Shown here: in pieces, positions 49,057 to 57,326 of the stretch
Position numbering within the stretch: position 1 is the first letter of the stretch
Layout: each line of letters begins with the position of its first letter
Source of the DNA: Tritonibacter multivorans
GTDB lineage: Bacteria; Pseudomonadota; Alphaproteobacteria; Rhodobacterales; Rhodobacteraceae
DNA length: 64,000 nucleotides
Assembly (NCBI RefSeq): GCF_001458415.1
Contig: NZ_CYSD01000031.1
Span: forward strand, 62,001 to 126,000
Direction of reading: 5' to 3'
Translations under genes and position numbers: made by a program
The notes under the pieces: model-generated
The model's input: the letters and a program-made list of their open reading frames with translations, nothing else
Told to the model about the DNA's origin: nothing
Database searches by the model: none

Positions 49057-51258
49057 ATGTCTGGGATCGACCACACGCCTTCTGCGGAAGAGCTTGCCGA
49101 AATTGAACAGAAATATGATGAAGGCATGGCGACACGGCGGGTCGGCCCCAAAGCGGGGCATGCGCTGCGCGCGGTCGCGCTGGTGTTTGCCTTCTATCAC
49201 TATATGACCGCAGGCTTCGCCCTGCCGCCGGATCACTGGCATATGGGCTGGCACCTGTCTGGCCTGTTCATCCTTGTCTACGCCCTGTTTCCTGCGATCC
49301 GCACCAAGTCATCTCTGACCTATCAGCCCGGTCCCCGAAGCCCTGGCGGTATCCCAATTTACGATATCATTCTGATGGGTCTTGGTGTGTGTGCGGCATT
49401 GTATCTTGGCTTTGCCTGGCACGGCGTGTCGTGGCTCGGCATCGAGGAACAGACCTACCGCATGGGCAATCCCAATAACTATGACATGGTTTTTGGCTGT
49501 ATTATCATCCTTTTGGTGCTTGATATTGCCCGACGGACGCTTGGGTGGGTGCTGCCGCTGATTATCTGTGTGTTCATGAGCTATGCGCTGTTTGGCCCAA
49601 TCTTTCCCGGCGTCCTGCAGCATCCCGGTGTGAAGTTCCGAACCTTTGTAAGCTCTATGTATTTCCCGCAGGAAGGCATCTATGGCGTCACCCTGTGGGT
49701 GGTTTCAACCATCGTGTTCCACTTCGTGCTGTTTGGTGTGATTGCGCAACGCACAGGGCTTGGGCAGCTGTTCATTGACAATGCCACCATCCTTGCTGGC
49801 CGCTATACCGGTGGCCCTGCCAAGGTTTCGGTCGTGTCCTCGGCGTTTTTCGGCACCATCAGCGGATCGTCGGTTGCAAACACCGTTTCAACCGGCGCGC
49901 TGACCATCCCGAACATGAAACGCTTGGGCTACCCCGGCCATTTCGCAGGCGGCGTCGAAGCTGCCGCCAGTGCGGGCGGACAGATCACCCCGCCGATCAT
50001 GGGCGCTGCCGCCTTCATCATGGCCGAGTTCCTCGAGGTCTCTTACACCACGATTGTCATCGCCGCGATCTTCCCTGCATTGTTGCACTATGTTGGCGTG
50101 TTCACAGTGGTGCACCTGATGGCGCGTCGCCTGAACCTACAAGGCATGTCCCGCGAGATGCTGCCAAAGCTGGGCGCGGTCTGGGCAGATGGCTGGGCGA
50201 ACTTGATCCCCATCGTCGGCCTTCTTTGGGTGCTGTTTTCTGGATACACGCCCTATATGTCGGCCTTCTGTGGCATTTCGCTGGCGATCATTGCAGGTAT
50301 GGCAAGATACAAACTGCCGCTCACCTGGATCTATCCGGCGGCTTTCATTGCCTTTGTCCTCTGGAAATACTCCAATGGTGGGTTTGATCTGACCATGACG
50401 TTGATCCTTACGTTTGGTTCCGTGCTGGCGGTGTTCAACCCGCAAGCCCGTACGACCCTGCCGCAAATGAGTGAAACCTTTGAAACCGGTGTGAAATATG
50501 CGCTGGCAGTGGGCGCGGCCTCGGCTGCGGTGGGCATTGTTATCGGCGTCATCAACACTACCGGCGTCGGCTTCCGGATCGGCTTTATGGTGACCCAAGC
50601 TGCCAGCAACCTTGGTACCGATCTGCACGGCCTGTTCAGCATAGGCAGTTTCGAGATGTTCTCGATCGAGGATCTGACCCTGTTCATCAGCCTGGTTTTT
50701 ATTGCGCTGGCCTGTATCCTGATGGGCGCAGGGGTTCCGACCACAGCGCTTTACATCATGCTGGTGAGCGTGGCGCAGCCTGCGCTGGCACAGCTGGGCA
50801 TCCCGCCAATCGCGAGCCATATGTTCGTGCTCTACTACGGTGTTGTGGCCGAAATCACGCCACCGGTCTGCACCTCGGCCTATGCGGCGGCGGCCATCGC
50901 TGGTTCCAACCCGTTCCGCACCGGCATCAGCGCCTTTACCCTGGGCCTCGGCAAGGTTGTGGCCCCCATGGCCTTTGTCTATGCACCGGTGCTGCTGTTT
51001 GTCTCTTCGGCCGGGTTCAACTGGGTTGAGTTCAGCTATACCGCCACCAGCGCTGTGGCGGGTGTGATCGCATTGTCGGCGGCTGTTGTCGGATACTGGC
51101 TCGCGCCGATGGGTATGGTCTTCCGCGTCCTTGCGGGAGTTGCTGGCCTAGTGTTCATTGCACCATCTTGGCAGGCCGATCTGCTGGCGCTTGCGATCTG
51201 TTCGCCTGCAATCATCAGTCAAATCCTGCTGCGGGGGCGCGTTCATGCAGCGGCCTGA
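49057..51258 (+). CDS. TRAP transporter fused permease (4TM/12TM)
   Basis: A 733-residue membrane protein joining the small (DctQ-like, residues about 40-160) and large (DctM-like, from about 170) TRAP permease subunits, the usual form for TAXI systems. The large-subunit signatures V-S-S-A-F-F-G-T-I-S-G-S-S-V-A-N-T and A-G-G-Q-I-T-P-P-I-M-G-A-A are clear. ATG 49057 follows the intercistronic hairpin. Its last 14 bases overlap the next gene. Confidence 0.93.
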   Translation: MSGIDHTPSAEELAEIEQKYDEGMATRRVGPKAGHALRAVALVFAFYHYMTAGFALPPDHWHMGWHLSGLFILVYALFPAIRTKSSLTYQPGPRSPGGIPIYDIILMGLGVCAALYLGFAWHGVSWLGIEEQTYRMGNPNNYDMVFGCIIILLVLDIARRTLGWVLPLIICVFMSYALFGPIFPGVLQHPGVKFRTFVSSMYFPQEGIYGVTLWVVSTIVFHFVLFGVIAQRTGLGQLFIDNATILAGRYTGGPAKVSVVSSAFFGTISGSSVANTVSTGALTIPNMKRLGYPGHFAGGVEAAASAGGQITPPIMGAAAFIMAEFLEVSYTTIVIAAIFPALLHYVGVFTVVHLMARRLNLQGMSREMLPKLGAVWADGWANLIPIVGLLWVLFSGYTPYMSAFCGISLAIIAGMARYKLPLTWIYPAAFIAFVLWKYSNGGFDLTMTLILTFGSVLAVFNPQARTTLPQMSETFETGVKYALAVGAASAAVGIVIGVINTTGVGFRIGFMVTQAASNLGTDLHGLFSIGSFEMFSIEDLTLFISLVFIALACILMGAGVPTTALYIMLVSVAQPALAQLGIPPIASHMFVLYYGVVAEITPPVCTSAYAAAAIAGSNPFRTGISAFTLGLGKVVAPMAFVYAPVLLFVSSAGFNWVEFSYTATSAVAGVIALSAAVVGYWLAPMGMVFRVLAGVAGLVFIAPSWQADLLALAICSPAIISQILLRGRVHAAA

Positions 51259-52495
51259 TGCCAAAGGCCCTGTTACGGTTCTCGGCGCTGGGATTGTCGG
51301 GCTTTGCACCGCGCTGTCGCTCTTGGAGCGCGGTGTCAAAGTCCGCATCATCGAGCGCGGAGCGCCCGGCCAAGAAACGTCTTACGGAAATGCGGGCGTC
51401 ATCTCGCCCTGGTCGATCATTCCGCAAATCAGCCCCGGTCTTTGGAAAAACATTCCAAAGCTCATGGTTGGCCCGACCCGCCCGCTGGCCATCCATTGGT
51501 CCAGCTGGCCTGCGATGGTGCCATGGGGGCTGCGTTTTCTGAGTCTCGGTACCGAAGCACAGGTCCGGGCGATCTCGGCAGGGATGTTCACGCTGTGCGG
51601 CCCCTCTGTCGACCTTTATCGCAAGCTTCTGCAGGGCACGGGCCACGAGTACCTGATGCAAGACAGCATGTATGTTCATGCCTTTCGCGATGGCAGCCGT
51701 GCCACGCTCAACGGGCTCGACAACCAATTGCGAGCCGCGGCCGGCGCTGACATCGAACTGGTGGGCGCGGACCAGCTCCGGGCCATTGAACCGGACCTGT
51801 CGCCCGAGTTTCAGGCCGCCATCCTGATCCACAATCAGGCCCGTGCTTTGGCACCGGGTCAGATCGCCACGGTCCTTGCTGAAAAAGCCAAGTCCCTTGG
51901 GGCCGAGTTCATATCTGACGACATTCAATCCCTAAGACGCAAAGACACCGAATGGGAAATCACCTGCGCGCAGCAGAGCTTTCACGCTGAAAAGGTCGCG
52001 TTGTGCATGGGAGTTTGGAGCAAACCCCTGCTGGAACAGCTTGGGATCTCAGTGCCTCTCATGGCCGAGCGTGGCTATCATGTGCAATTTGGCCAATCCG
52101 GCCTGCAGGTTCAAAACTCTGTGCTTGATGTGGATTGCAAAGTCGTGGCGAGCCAAATGGCGGGGGGATTACGGGTCGCGGGCCAGGCCGAGTTTGGCCC
52201 TATCGGCGCTCCCCCAAATCCGCGCACGCTGGACCGGATGGAGCGCATCGCCCGCAAAATGTTCCCAGCCTTGCCTCCCGGCGCGCCCGACACCTGGATG
52301 GGGCATCGCCCATCTTTTCCGGACAGTCTTCCGGTATTGGGCGAGATGCCGAAACATACCGGGCTGTTCCTGAATTTCGGGCATTCCCATTATGGTCTGA
52401 TGATGGCTCCAAAATCCGGTGACCTGACCGCGCGGTCGATCCTGGGTGAAACACCCAACGAAGACCTCTCGGCCTTCGGCATTTCGCGGTTCTGA
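51245..52495 (+). CDS. FAD-dependent D-amino-acid dehydrogenase (DadA-like)
   Basis: A 416-residue flavoprotein of the DAO/DadA family. The dinucleotide fold is V-L-G-A-G-I-V-G-L-C-T-A-L (about residues 11-23), followed by the family's S-Y-G-N-A-G-V-I-S-P segment, and near the C-terminus G-H-R-P-S-F-P-D-S-L-P-V and F-G-H-S-H-Y-G-L. It oxidises D-amino acids to oxo acids and passes electrons to the respiratory chain. The start inside the TRAP permease gene makes translational coupling likely. Confidence 0.88.
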   Translation: MQRPDAKGPVTVLGAGIVGLCTALSLLERGVKVRIIERGAPGQETSYGNAGVISPWSIIPQISPGLWKNIPKLMVGPTRPLAIHWSSWPAMVPWGLRFLSLGTEAQVRAISAGMFTLCGPSVDLYRKLLQGTGHEYLMQDSMYVHAFRDGSRATLNGLDNQLRAAAGADIELVGADQLRAIEPDLSPEFQAAILIHNQARALAPGQIATVLAEKAKSLGAEFISDDIQSLRRKDTEWEITCAQQSFHAEKVALCMGVWSKPLLEQLGISVPLMAERGYHVQFGQSGLQVQNSVLDVDCKVVASQMAGGLRVAGQAEFGPIGAPPNPRTLDRMERIARKMFPALPPGAPDTWMGHRPSFPDSLPVLGEMPKHTGLFLNFGHSHYGLMMAPKSGDLTARSILGETPNEDLSAFGISRF

Positions 52496-52572
52496 CCGCA
52501 CAGGTTCCATCAAGCCTCAGGACTGATGCCGAGCAGCTGAGGGGGTCGCAGAAACTTTGGCCCGTCGTTAAC

Positions 52573-53140
52573 ATGGATCGCATGAGGCAAGACGTGATCC
52601 AAATGAAGAAACCAAAGACCCCTTCGCTTGCGTTCAAAGCCAAGGTTGCACGTTGAGCGAACCACGGGGAAAGTGAAGAGGGACCGTCGCCCCAGTGGGG
52701 CGGCGAAAGCCCGATGACCGCCTACTGAACTGTCGAAGACATACTGTGTCCATCCGCCCCAGATCGGGCCCAGGAAACGCGCCGCGATAGAGAATGCGGC
52801 GACGCCCCTCTCGTGACATTGGCATTTGCCAATTCACTGCCGATTACAGACGGGAGAGACGCATGGCGGGACAACCGCATGATCTAACGGTTGTGGCGGC
52901 CCAAAAAAAACATGACTTCAGATACCTGAACGCCTTTGAGACGGGATCAAAAATGTGCGTCGGGATCGGCAAGGGGCTGCGCGACTATAACTTGGCACGC
53001 CCGCATTTGACACACGGTGTATTGAGCCCTCATGAGGCCTATGCCAACAATACAAAGACAATGAAAAGCAGCTTAAATGACCCCATGATCCAGCTTAAAA
53101 CGGCTGAAAACTGGTCTACATTCCAGGACCACCTCTGCCG
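52573..53140 (+). mobile_element. Decayed, internally deleted IS3-family element
   Basis: Two separate pieces of an IS3-type transposase are readable. At 52573-52656 a 27-codon frame ends F-K-A-K-V-A-R-stop and contains K-T-P-S-L-A-F-K-A-K-V-A, the start of OrfA. From about 52920, Y-L-N-A-F-E-T-G-S followed by I-G-K-G-L-R-D-Y-N-L-A-R-P-H-L-T and L-S-P-H-E-A-Y-A-N is the C-terminal end of OrfB (DDE transposase). The middle of both frames is absent. Exact ends and terminal repeats could not be fixed. It lies between the D-amino-acid dehydrogenase gene and hglS. Confidence 0.65.
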
Positions 53141-53181
53141 GCGCGGCACTGACATATTTCACCGGTGCACGCCAAACGGCC

Positions 53182-53190
53182 AAAAGGAAG
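53182..53190 (+). promoter_or_regulatory. Ribosome-binding site that fixes the TTG start of hglS
   Basis: AAAAGGAAG lies eight bases before TTG 53199, in frame with the 2-oxoadipate dioxygenase family's N-terminus. Longer ATG starts in the same frame would add IS3 transposase residues, so they are rejected. Confidence 0.65.
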
Positions 53191-53198
53191 ACCGTACC

Positions 53199-54560
53199 TT
53201 GAACCGATCTCCGCATGAAATTCGCGCAAGTTTTGCCGCTGCGATGTCCGCAATGTATAAAGAAGAAGTTCCGGCCTACGGCACCCTCGTTGAAATCGTC
53301 GAAGATGTGAACGAACGGCTGCTGGCCCAAGGCAGTGATACGCTGGCTCTCACCCCAGGCGAGGACACCGCACGCATCAGCGCAGAGCGCCATGGCGCAA
53401 TCCGCCTTGGCACACCACAGGAACTGGCCATGATGGCGCGTGTCTTTGCAGTGATGGGAATGGAGCCGGTTGGGTACTATGATCTGTCCGTCGCGTCCGT
53501 GCCTGTGCACTCTACCGCGTTCCGCCCTACAGATCGCGATGCTTTGGCCGCCAACCCCTTTCGGGTCTTCACCTCGCTGTTGCGTCTTGAGTTGATCGAA
53601 GATGAAACCCTGCGCGCCAAAGCGACAGAGGTTCTGGCAGCACGTCAGATCTTCACGGACGACGCCATAAAGCTGACTGAAAAGGCCGAAGCCCAGGGCG
53701 GTCTGGACGGACAGGACGCCAAGCAGTTTGTCGCAGCGGTTCTGGAAACTTTCCGTTGGCACCCGGAGGCCTGTGTGGACGCGGAAACCTTTGATGACCT
53801 GATCAAAGCTCACCGATTGATCGCCGACGTGGTGTCTTTCAAAGGTCCACATATCAACCATTTGACGCCGCGCACGCTGGACATTGACGCCGCGCAAGAC
53901 GGGATGGTCGCAAAAGGATTGCCAGCCAAAGCGGTGGTCGAAGGCCCCCCACGCCGCCGCTGCCCGATCCTGTTGCGCCAAACCGCGTTCAAAGCCCTGA
54001 ATGAGACGATCCGTTTCCCATCGGCGGGCGGTGGGCAGGACGGCCAGCATACCGCGCGCTTTGGCGAAATCGAACACCGCGGCGCGGCACTGACACCGAA
54101 AGGGCGCGCGCTGTACGATCAGCTACTTGCAGAAGTCCGGGCCGATATCCTGCCTGCAGCCAGTGGGGAAAATGCCGATGCCTATGTCGCCAAGCTCGAG
54201 GCGGTATTTAGTGCCTTTCCTGATGACTGGCGCACGCTCCATCGCGATGGGCTGGCGTATTTCAAGTACGGTCTTGGCGCGGCACCCGCTAACAGCACAG
54301 AAATCGAAACCCTTTTGGATGCAGGTGCGCTGACGCTCAGCCCAATCATCTATGAGGATTTTCTGCCCGTTAGTGCTGCTGGTATTTTTCAGTCCAACCT
54401 CGGGGACGAAGCCCGCAGCAAGGATCAAACGGCCTCTAGCCGCGATAGTTTTGAGGCCGCATTGGGCAAACCGGTGATAGATGAATTCGCCCTCTATGAG
54501 GCGATGCAAAAAGCCTCTTTAGACACCTGTTTGAGACAGCTACAGGCCGATGCAGATTGA
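53199..54560 (+). CDS. hglS: 2-oxoadipate dioxygenase/decarboxylase (HglS, DUF1338)
   Basis: A 453-residue iron enzyme of the DUF1338/YdcJ family that converts 2-oxoadipate to D-2-hydroxyglutarate in lysine catabolism. The N-terminal I-R-A-S-F-A-A-A-M-S-A-M-Y-K-E-E-V-P-x-Y-G-T-L, V-P-V-H-S-T-A-F-R-P, and F-K-G-P-H-I-N-H-L-T-P-R-T-L-D segments (containing likely iron-ligand His) are characteristic. The frame is fused upstream to IS3 transposase remnant, so the start is taken as TTG 53199. Its neighbour 5' of the IS is a D-amino-acid dehydrogenase; a possible D-2-hydroxyglutarate dehydrogenase fragment follows. Confidence 0.87.
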   Translation: MNRSPHEIRASFAAAMSAMYKEEVPAYGTLVEIVEDVNERLLAQGSDTLALTPGEDTARISAERHGAIRLGTPQELAMMARVFAVMGMEPVGYYDLSVASVPVHSTAFRPTDRDALAANPFRVFTSLLRLELIEDETLRAKATEVLAARQIFTDDAIKLTEKAEAQGGLDGQDAKQFVAAVLETFRWHPEACVDAETFDDLIKAHRLIADVVSFKGPHINHLTPRTLDIDAAQDGMVAKGLPAKAVVEGPPRRRCPILLRQTAFKALNETIRFPSAGGGQDGQHTARFGEIEHRGAALTPKGRALYDQLLAEVRADILPAASGENADAYVAKLEAVFSAFPDDWRTLHRDGLAYFKYGLGAAPANSTEIETLLDAGALTLSPIIYEDFLPVSAAGIFQSNLGDEARSKDQTASSRDSFEAALGKPVIDEFALYEAMQKASLDTCLRQLQADAD

Positions 54561-54597
54561 GGGGTCCGTCTGGGATCAAGCCCCTGACGGACGTTTC

Positions 54598-54780
54598 AGA
54601 TTTGACTACCTTTGTGCAAGGGATACGCGCTGAAACCGGCAAAAGCCCTGCGGTGTTCATGCCAGCAACCGCCGAACAGATGGCCGATTGCGTCCGCCAT
54701 TGCGCGACTTACGAAGGGTCGTTCCGCGCAAATGCGGGTGCGCACTCTGGTGACCTGACCGCGCGCATATGCCGACGCCT
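54598..54780 (+). pseudogene. Possible remnant of an FAD-linked oxidase (D-2-hydroxyglutarate dehydrogenase type)
   Basis: Reading plus strand from 54598 gives D-L-T-T-F-V-Q-G-I-R, then A-V-F-M-P-A-T-A-E-Q-M-A-D-C-V-R-H-C and R-A-N-A-G-A-H-S-G-D-L. This resembles the start of the FAD_binding_4 domain (V-x-x-P-x-S-x-E-x-V-x-x-x-V-x-x-C). The match then breaks off and the convergent CoA-transferase gene begins at 54781. A D-2-hydroxyglutarate dehydrogenase would be the next enzyme after HglS. The fragment is short and the call is weak. Confidence 0.3.
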
Positions 54781-57291
54781 TCAACTTGGCAGGTACTCCG
54801 CCGACCACGAGGTGCTGATTTGCCCGCTGTCGATCATTTTCTCGATCGCCGCTTCGGCATAGCCCAATCCCCGCAAGACATCGCGTGTGGAGGCGCCGAA
54901 TTTTTCGGATGGGGCGACCGCAAAGACCTTTCCAGTGGTTGTCCGCACCGCGTAGGGGTCCAGCTGTGTCACCTCGTGCCCACTTGGATGATCGGCGTAG
55001 ACTGAAAAGGAATAGCTCCCATTCTCGGTGCCGGGGGTGCCATCCGCCGCGCGGGAGTTCACGGCTCGCAACGCCTCGAGGTTTTCACAAATTGTGGCAG
55101 CAATATCCGCCGCGCGCAGCCGGTCTATCCACTCTGCTGCGGGTTGGGATTGAAACACCTGGGCAAGATAGGGTGCGCGTTCTTCTTCCGGCAACGTGGG
55201 CAGCTCTTCGAGACCTTCAACCTCTGAAAACCGCGACAGATCGCTTTCATAGGCACTGAGCAGAATGTGGTTGCCAGAGGCGGTGGAGTAGAACCGCGTC
55301 AATGCATCATAGCCATTGGCCTCTGGTCCGGTGGGTTCGTCATAGAGCCCGCGCCCTTTGTAGTCATAGGCAAAAGGCGCTTGCAGCAGGCCACTGTTGG
55401 AGGACAACGACGTCCGGCCGCGCCCAATGCGGCCAAAACGGTGCTTTTGATAGAGCGCGGCTGCCACGCTTAGCGCCCCCCCAAAGCCACACATGACGTC
55501 GATCGTGCCGACATGCGCGTGTTCCTCTGGGCGGTCCATTGCCCCGCCAAAGCGCAGCATGATGCCAGTGGCTGCTTGAACCAGATCGTCGTAACCAATG
55601 TAATCCGTCCGCGTTCCACGCCGTACGCCGCTAAAGCAGTCGAGTTTGCAGAAGATCGCATCCGGGTTCAGCTTGCGCAGGCTATCTGCATCCAAGCCCA
55701 TTTTGCTGATCTGATTATCGGGTGCGTTCCAGACGATCACGTCAACGGATTTCACCAAATCCTCGAACACCTCGCGCCCGTGTCTGGAGGTTATATCTGC
55801 GAGGATCGACCGCTTGCCGCGCATCTGGGAGAGGCCGTAAATCACTGTGTTCCAGCTGTCATACATCGGCTGCGCCGGATCCAGTTTGATGACCTCTGCC
55901 CCAAAGCGCGCCAGATAGCTTGCAGAGTGCGGGCCCGCGATCACATTGCACAGATCCAGAACCTTTACCCCGGACAACCACCCCTCGCGTGGCGCGGTAG
56001 CCTGGGGGTCGGGCAATTCTGTGCGGTGTTTCCGCAGGATCTTCAGGGCTTCCTCAAAATCCACCCAACGCCGCGGTTCCGGCTTCAGGGCTTCTTCCCC
56101 GCTTTCTTCCATCCAGACAACAGGTCCGGGCTGCGTCATCTCTCCGTACATCGGATCCCAGACGTCGATCATCAGGCCAGAGGTTTCGGCGTATTCATCA
56201 TGAACCCATTCCTGCAGCCAACGCTGCGGCGCACCCGGAATCATGCCGCGCCCGAACATCTTTTTCCATTCATGAGAGGTGCGGGTCATGAACACCTCTT
56301 TCATACGCGCCGCGATTTTGTCAGCCCAGTCCTTTGGCATTGGGTAGACCCCAAGAGAGGTTGGGTGGTCCCACTCGGCCCACGGAATATAGGTGTCTTC
56401 CTGACTGGTCAGCCCGTCTTCCACCAGTTCTTCGTAGATGCCCAAAACCTCGAGACAGCGTCGGGCGTGGTTCTTGTGGCTGGGGCAGACCACGTAGAAC
56501 ATGCGCCCGTCTTTGCACATGTAACTGCGGAAAAACGGATCGAGGAGTTCTTGTAGTTCCTCATAGCTGAGGTTCATGGGCAACCCTTCCACCCGGCGCC
56601 GCTCGATCTCGATCTCGCGCTGTGTCAGATAGCGTTCGGGCATATTGGCGACATGGATCGAGTTGTAGCACAGCCCCTCCATGACAGCCGCGGCCAGCGG
56701 GACCTCGATCTGATCGCCCTGTCCCGTCACCTGCCGCGCCTGCAAAGCCAATACCGTTGCAGAGGCCGCAATCTGCGAGGCATAGGCAGATGCCAAAGGC
56801 AAAGGTGAAAAGGACGGGTTCAATCCCATAAGAACCCGGTTCAGCCCCATGTCTGTAAACACGCCCGAGCTGGCCGCGACGATGCTTTCAAAGGCGCGCA
56901 GCTCTTTGCGCGCCTCATCATTGGAGGCGAAGCCCGGAATACTGAGTGTGATCAACTCTGGCCGTTCCGCGCGCAGGGCGGCAAAATCAATGCCAAGCTT
57001 GCTCAGCTTTCCGGGGCGGAAATTTTCAACGAGGATGTCCGCTTCTTGGCAGAGTTCCAGCGCCTGTGCTTGCCCTTCTGGAGACTTGAGATCCACATTC
57101 AAGATCACCTTGTTGCGGTTCAGCATGGCATTTGCGGGATTGTCCCACATCGCGCCCCCGGGCGGGTCGATATGCACAACTGTGGCACCCAGGTCCCCAA
57201 GCAGCATCGCCACTGCAGGCCCTGCAATATACTGGCCGAAATCGACGACCTTCACGCCAGTGAGCGGCAGTTTAGAAAACGAATGGCGCAT
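54781..57291 (-). CDS. Double-length class III (CaiB/BaiF) CoA-transferase, two fused domains
   Basis: 836 residues, about twice the family length. Domain 1 (about 1-400) begins G-V-K-V-V-D-F-G-Q-Y-I-A-G-P and domain 2 (about 425-836) begins G-V-K-V-L-D-L-C-N-V-I-A-G-P. The catalytic Asp is expected near residue 169 of a domain: domain 1 has A167-S168 in P-L-A-S-A-Y-A, whereas domain 2 keeps Asp598 in V-G-T-I-D-V-M-C-G. One functional active site is therefore likely. It moves CoA between carboxylic acids; substrate unknown. It has a CCGGAGG ribosome-binding site and follows the GMC oxidoreductase gene by 35 bases. Confidence 0.9.
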   Translation of the reverse strand: MRHSFSKLPLTGVKVVDFGQYIAGPAVAMLLGDLGATVVHIDPPGGAMWDNPANAMLNRNKVILNVDLKSPEGQAQALELCQEADILVENFRPGKLSKLGIDFAALRAERPELITLSIPGFASNDEARKELRAFESIVAASSGVFTDMGLNRVLMGLNPSFSPLPLASAYASQIAASATVLALQARQVTGQGDQIEVPLAAAVMEGLCYNSIHVANMPERYLTQREIEIERRRVEGLPMNLSYEELQELLDPFFRSYMCKDGRMFYVVCPSHKNHARRCLEVLGIYEELVEDGLTSQEDTYIPWAEWDHPTSLGVYPMPKDWADKIAARMKEVFMTRTSHEWKKMFGRGMIPGAPQRWLQEWVHDEYAETSGLMIDVWDPMYGEMTQPGPVVWMEESGEEALKPEPRRWVDFEEALKILRKHRTELPDPQATAPREGWLSGVKVLDLCNVIAGPHSASYLARFGAEVIKLDPAQPMYDSWNTVIYGLSQMRGKRSILADITSRHGREVFEDLVKSVDVIVWNAPDNQISKMGLDADSLRKLNPDAIFCKLDCFSGVRRGTRTDYIGYDDLVQAATGIMLRFGGAMDRPEEHAHVGTIDVMCGFGGALSVAAALYQKHRFGRIGRGRTSLSSNSGLLQAPFAYDYKGRGLYDEPTGPEANGYDALTRFYSTASGNHILLSAYESDLSRFSEVEGLEELPTLPEEERAPYLAQVFQSQPAAEWIDRLRAADIAATICENLEALRAVNSRAADGTPGTENGSYSFSVYADHPSGHEVTQLDPYAVRTTTGKVFAVAPSEKFGASTRDVLRGLGYAEAAIEKMIDSGQISTSWSAEYLPS

Positions 57292-57326
57292 GTGTCCTCC
57301 GGGCGTTCTTATGTTCTATGATAGGG

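Noticed and set aside
52794-53198. N-terminal extension of hglS from ATG 52794
   Set aside because: The added residues are IS3 transposase remnant. TTG 53199 with AAAAGGAAG upstream matches the family's start.
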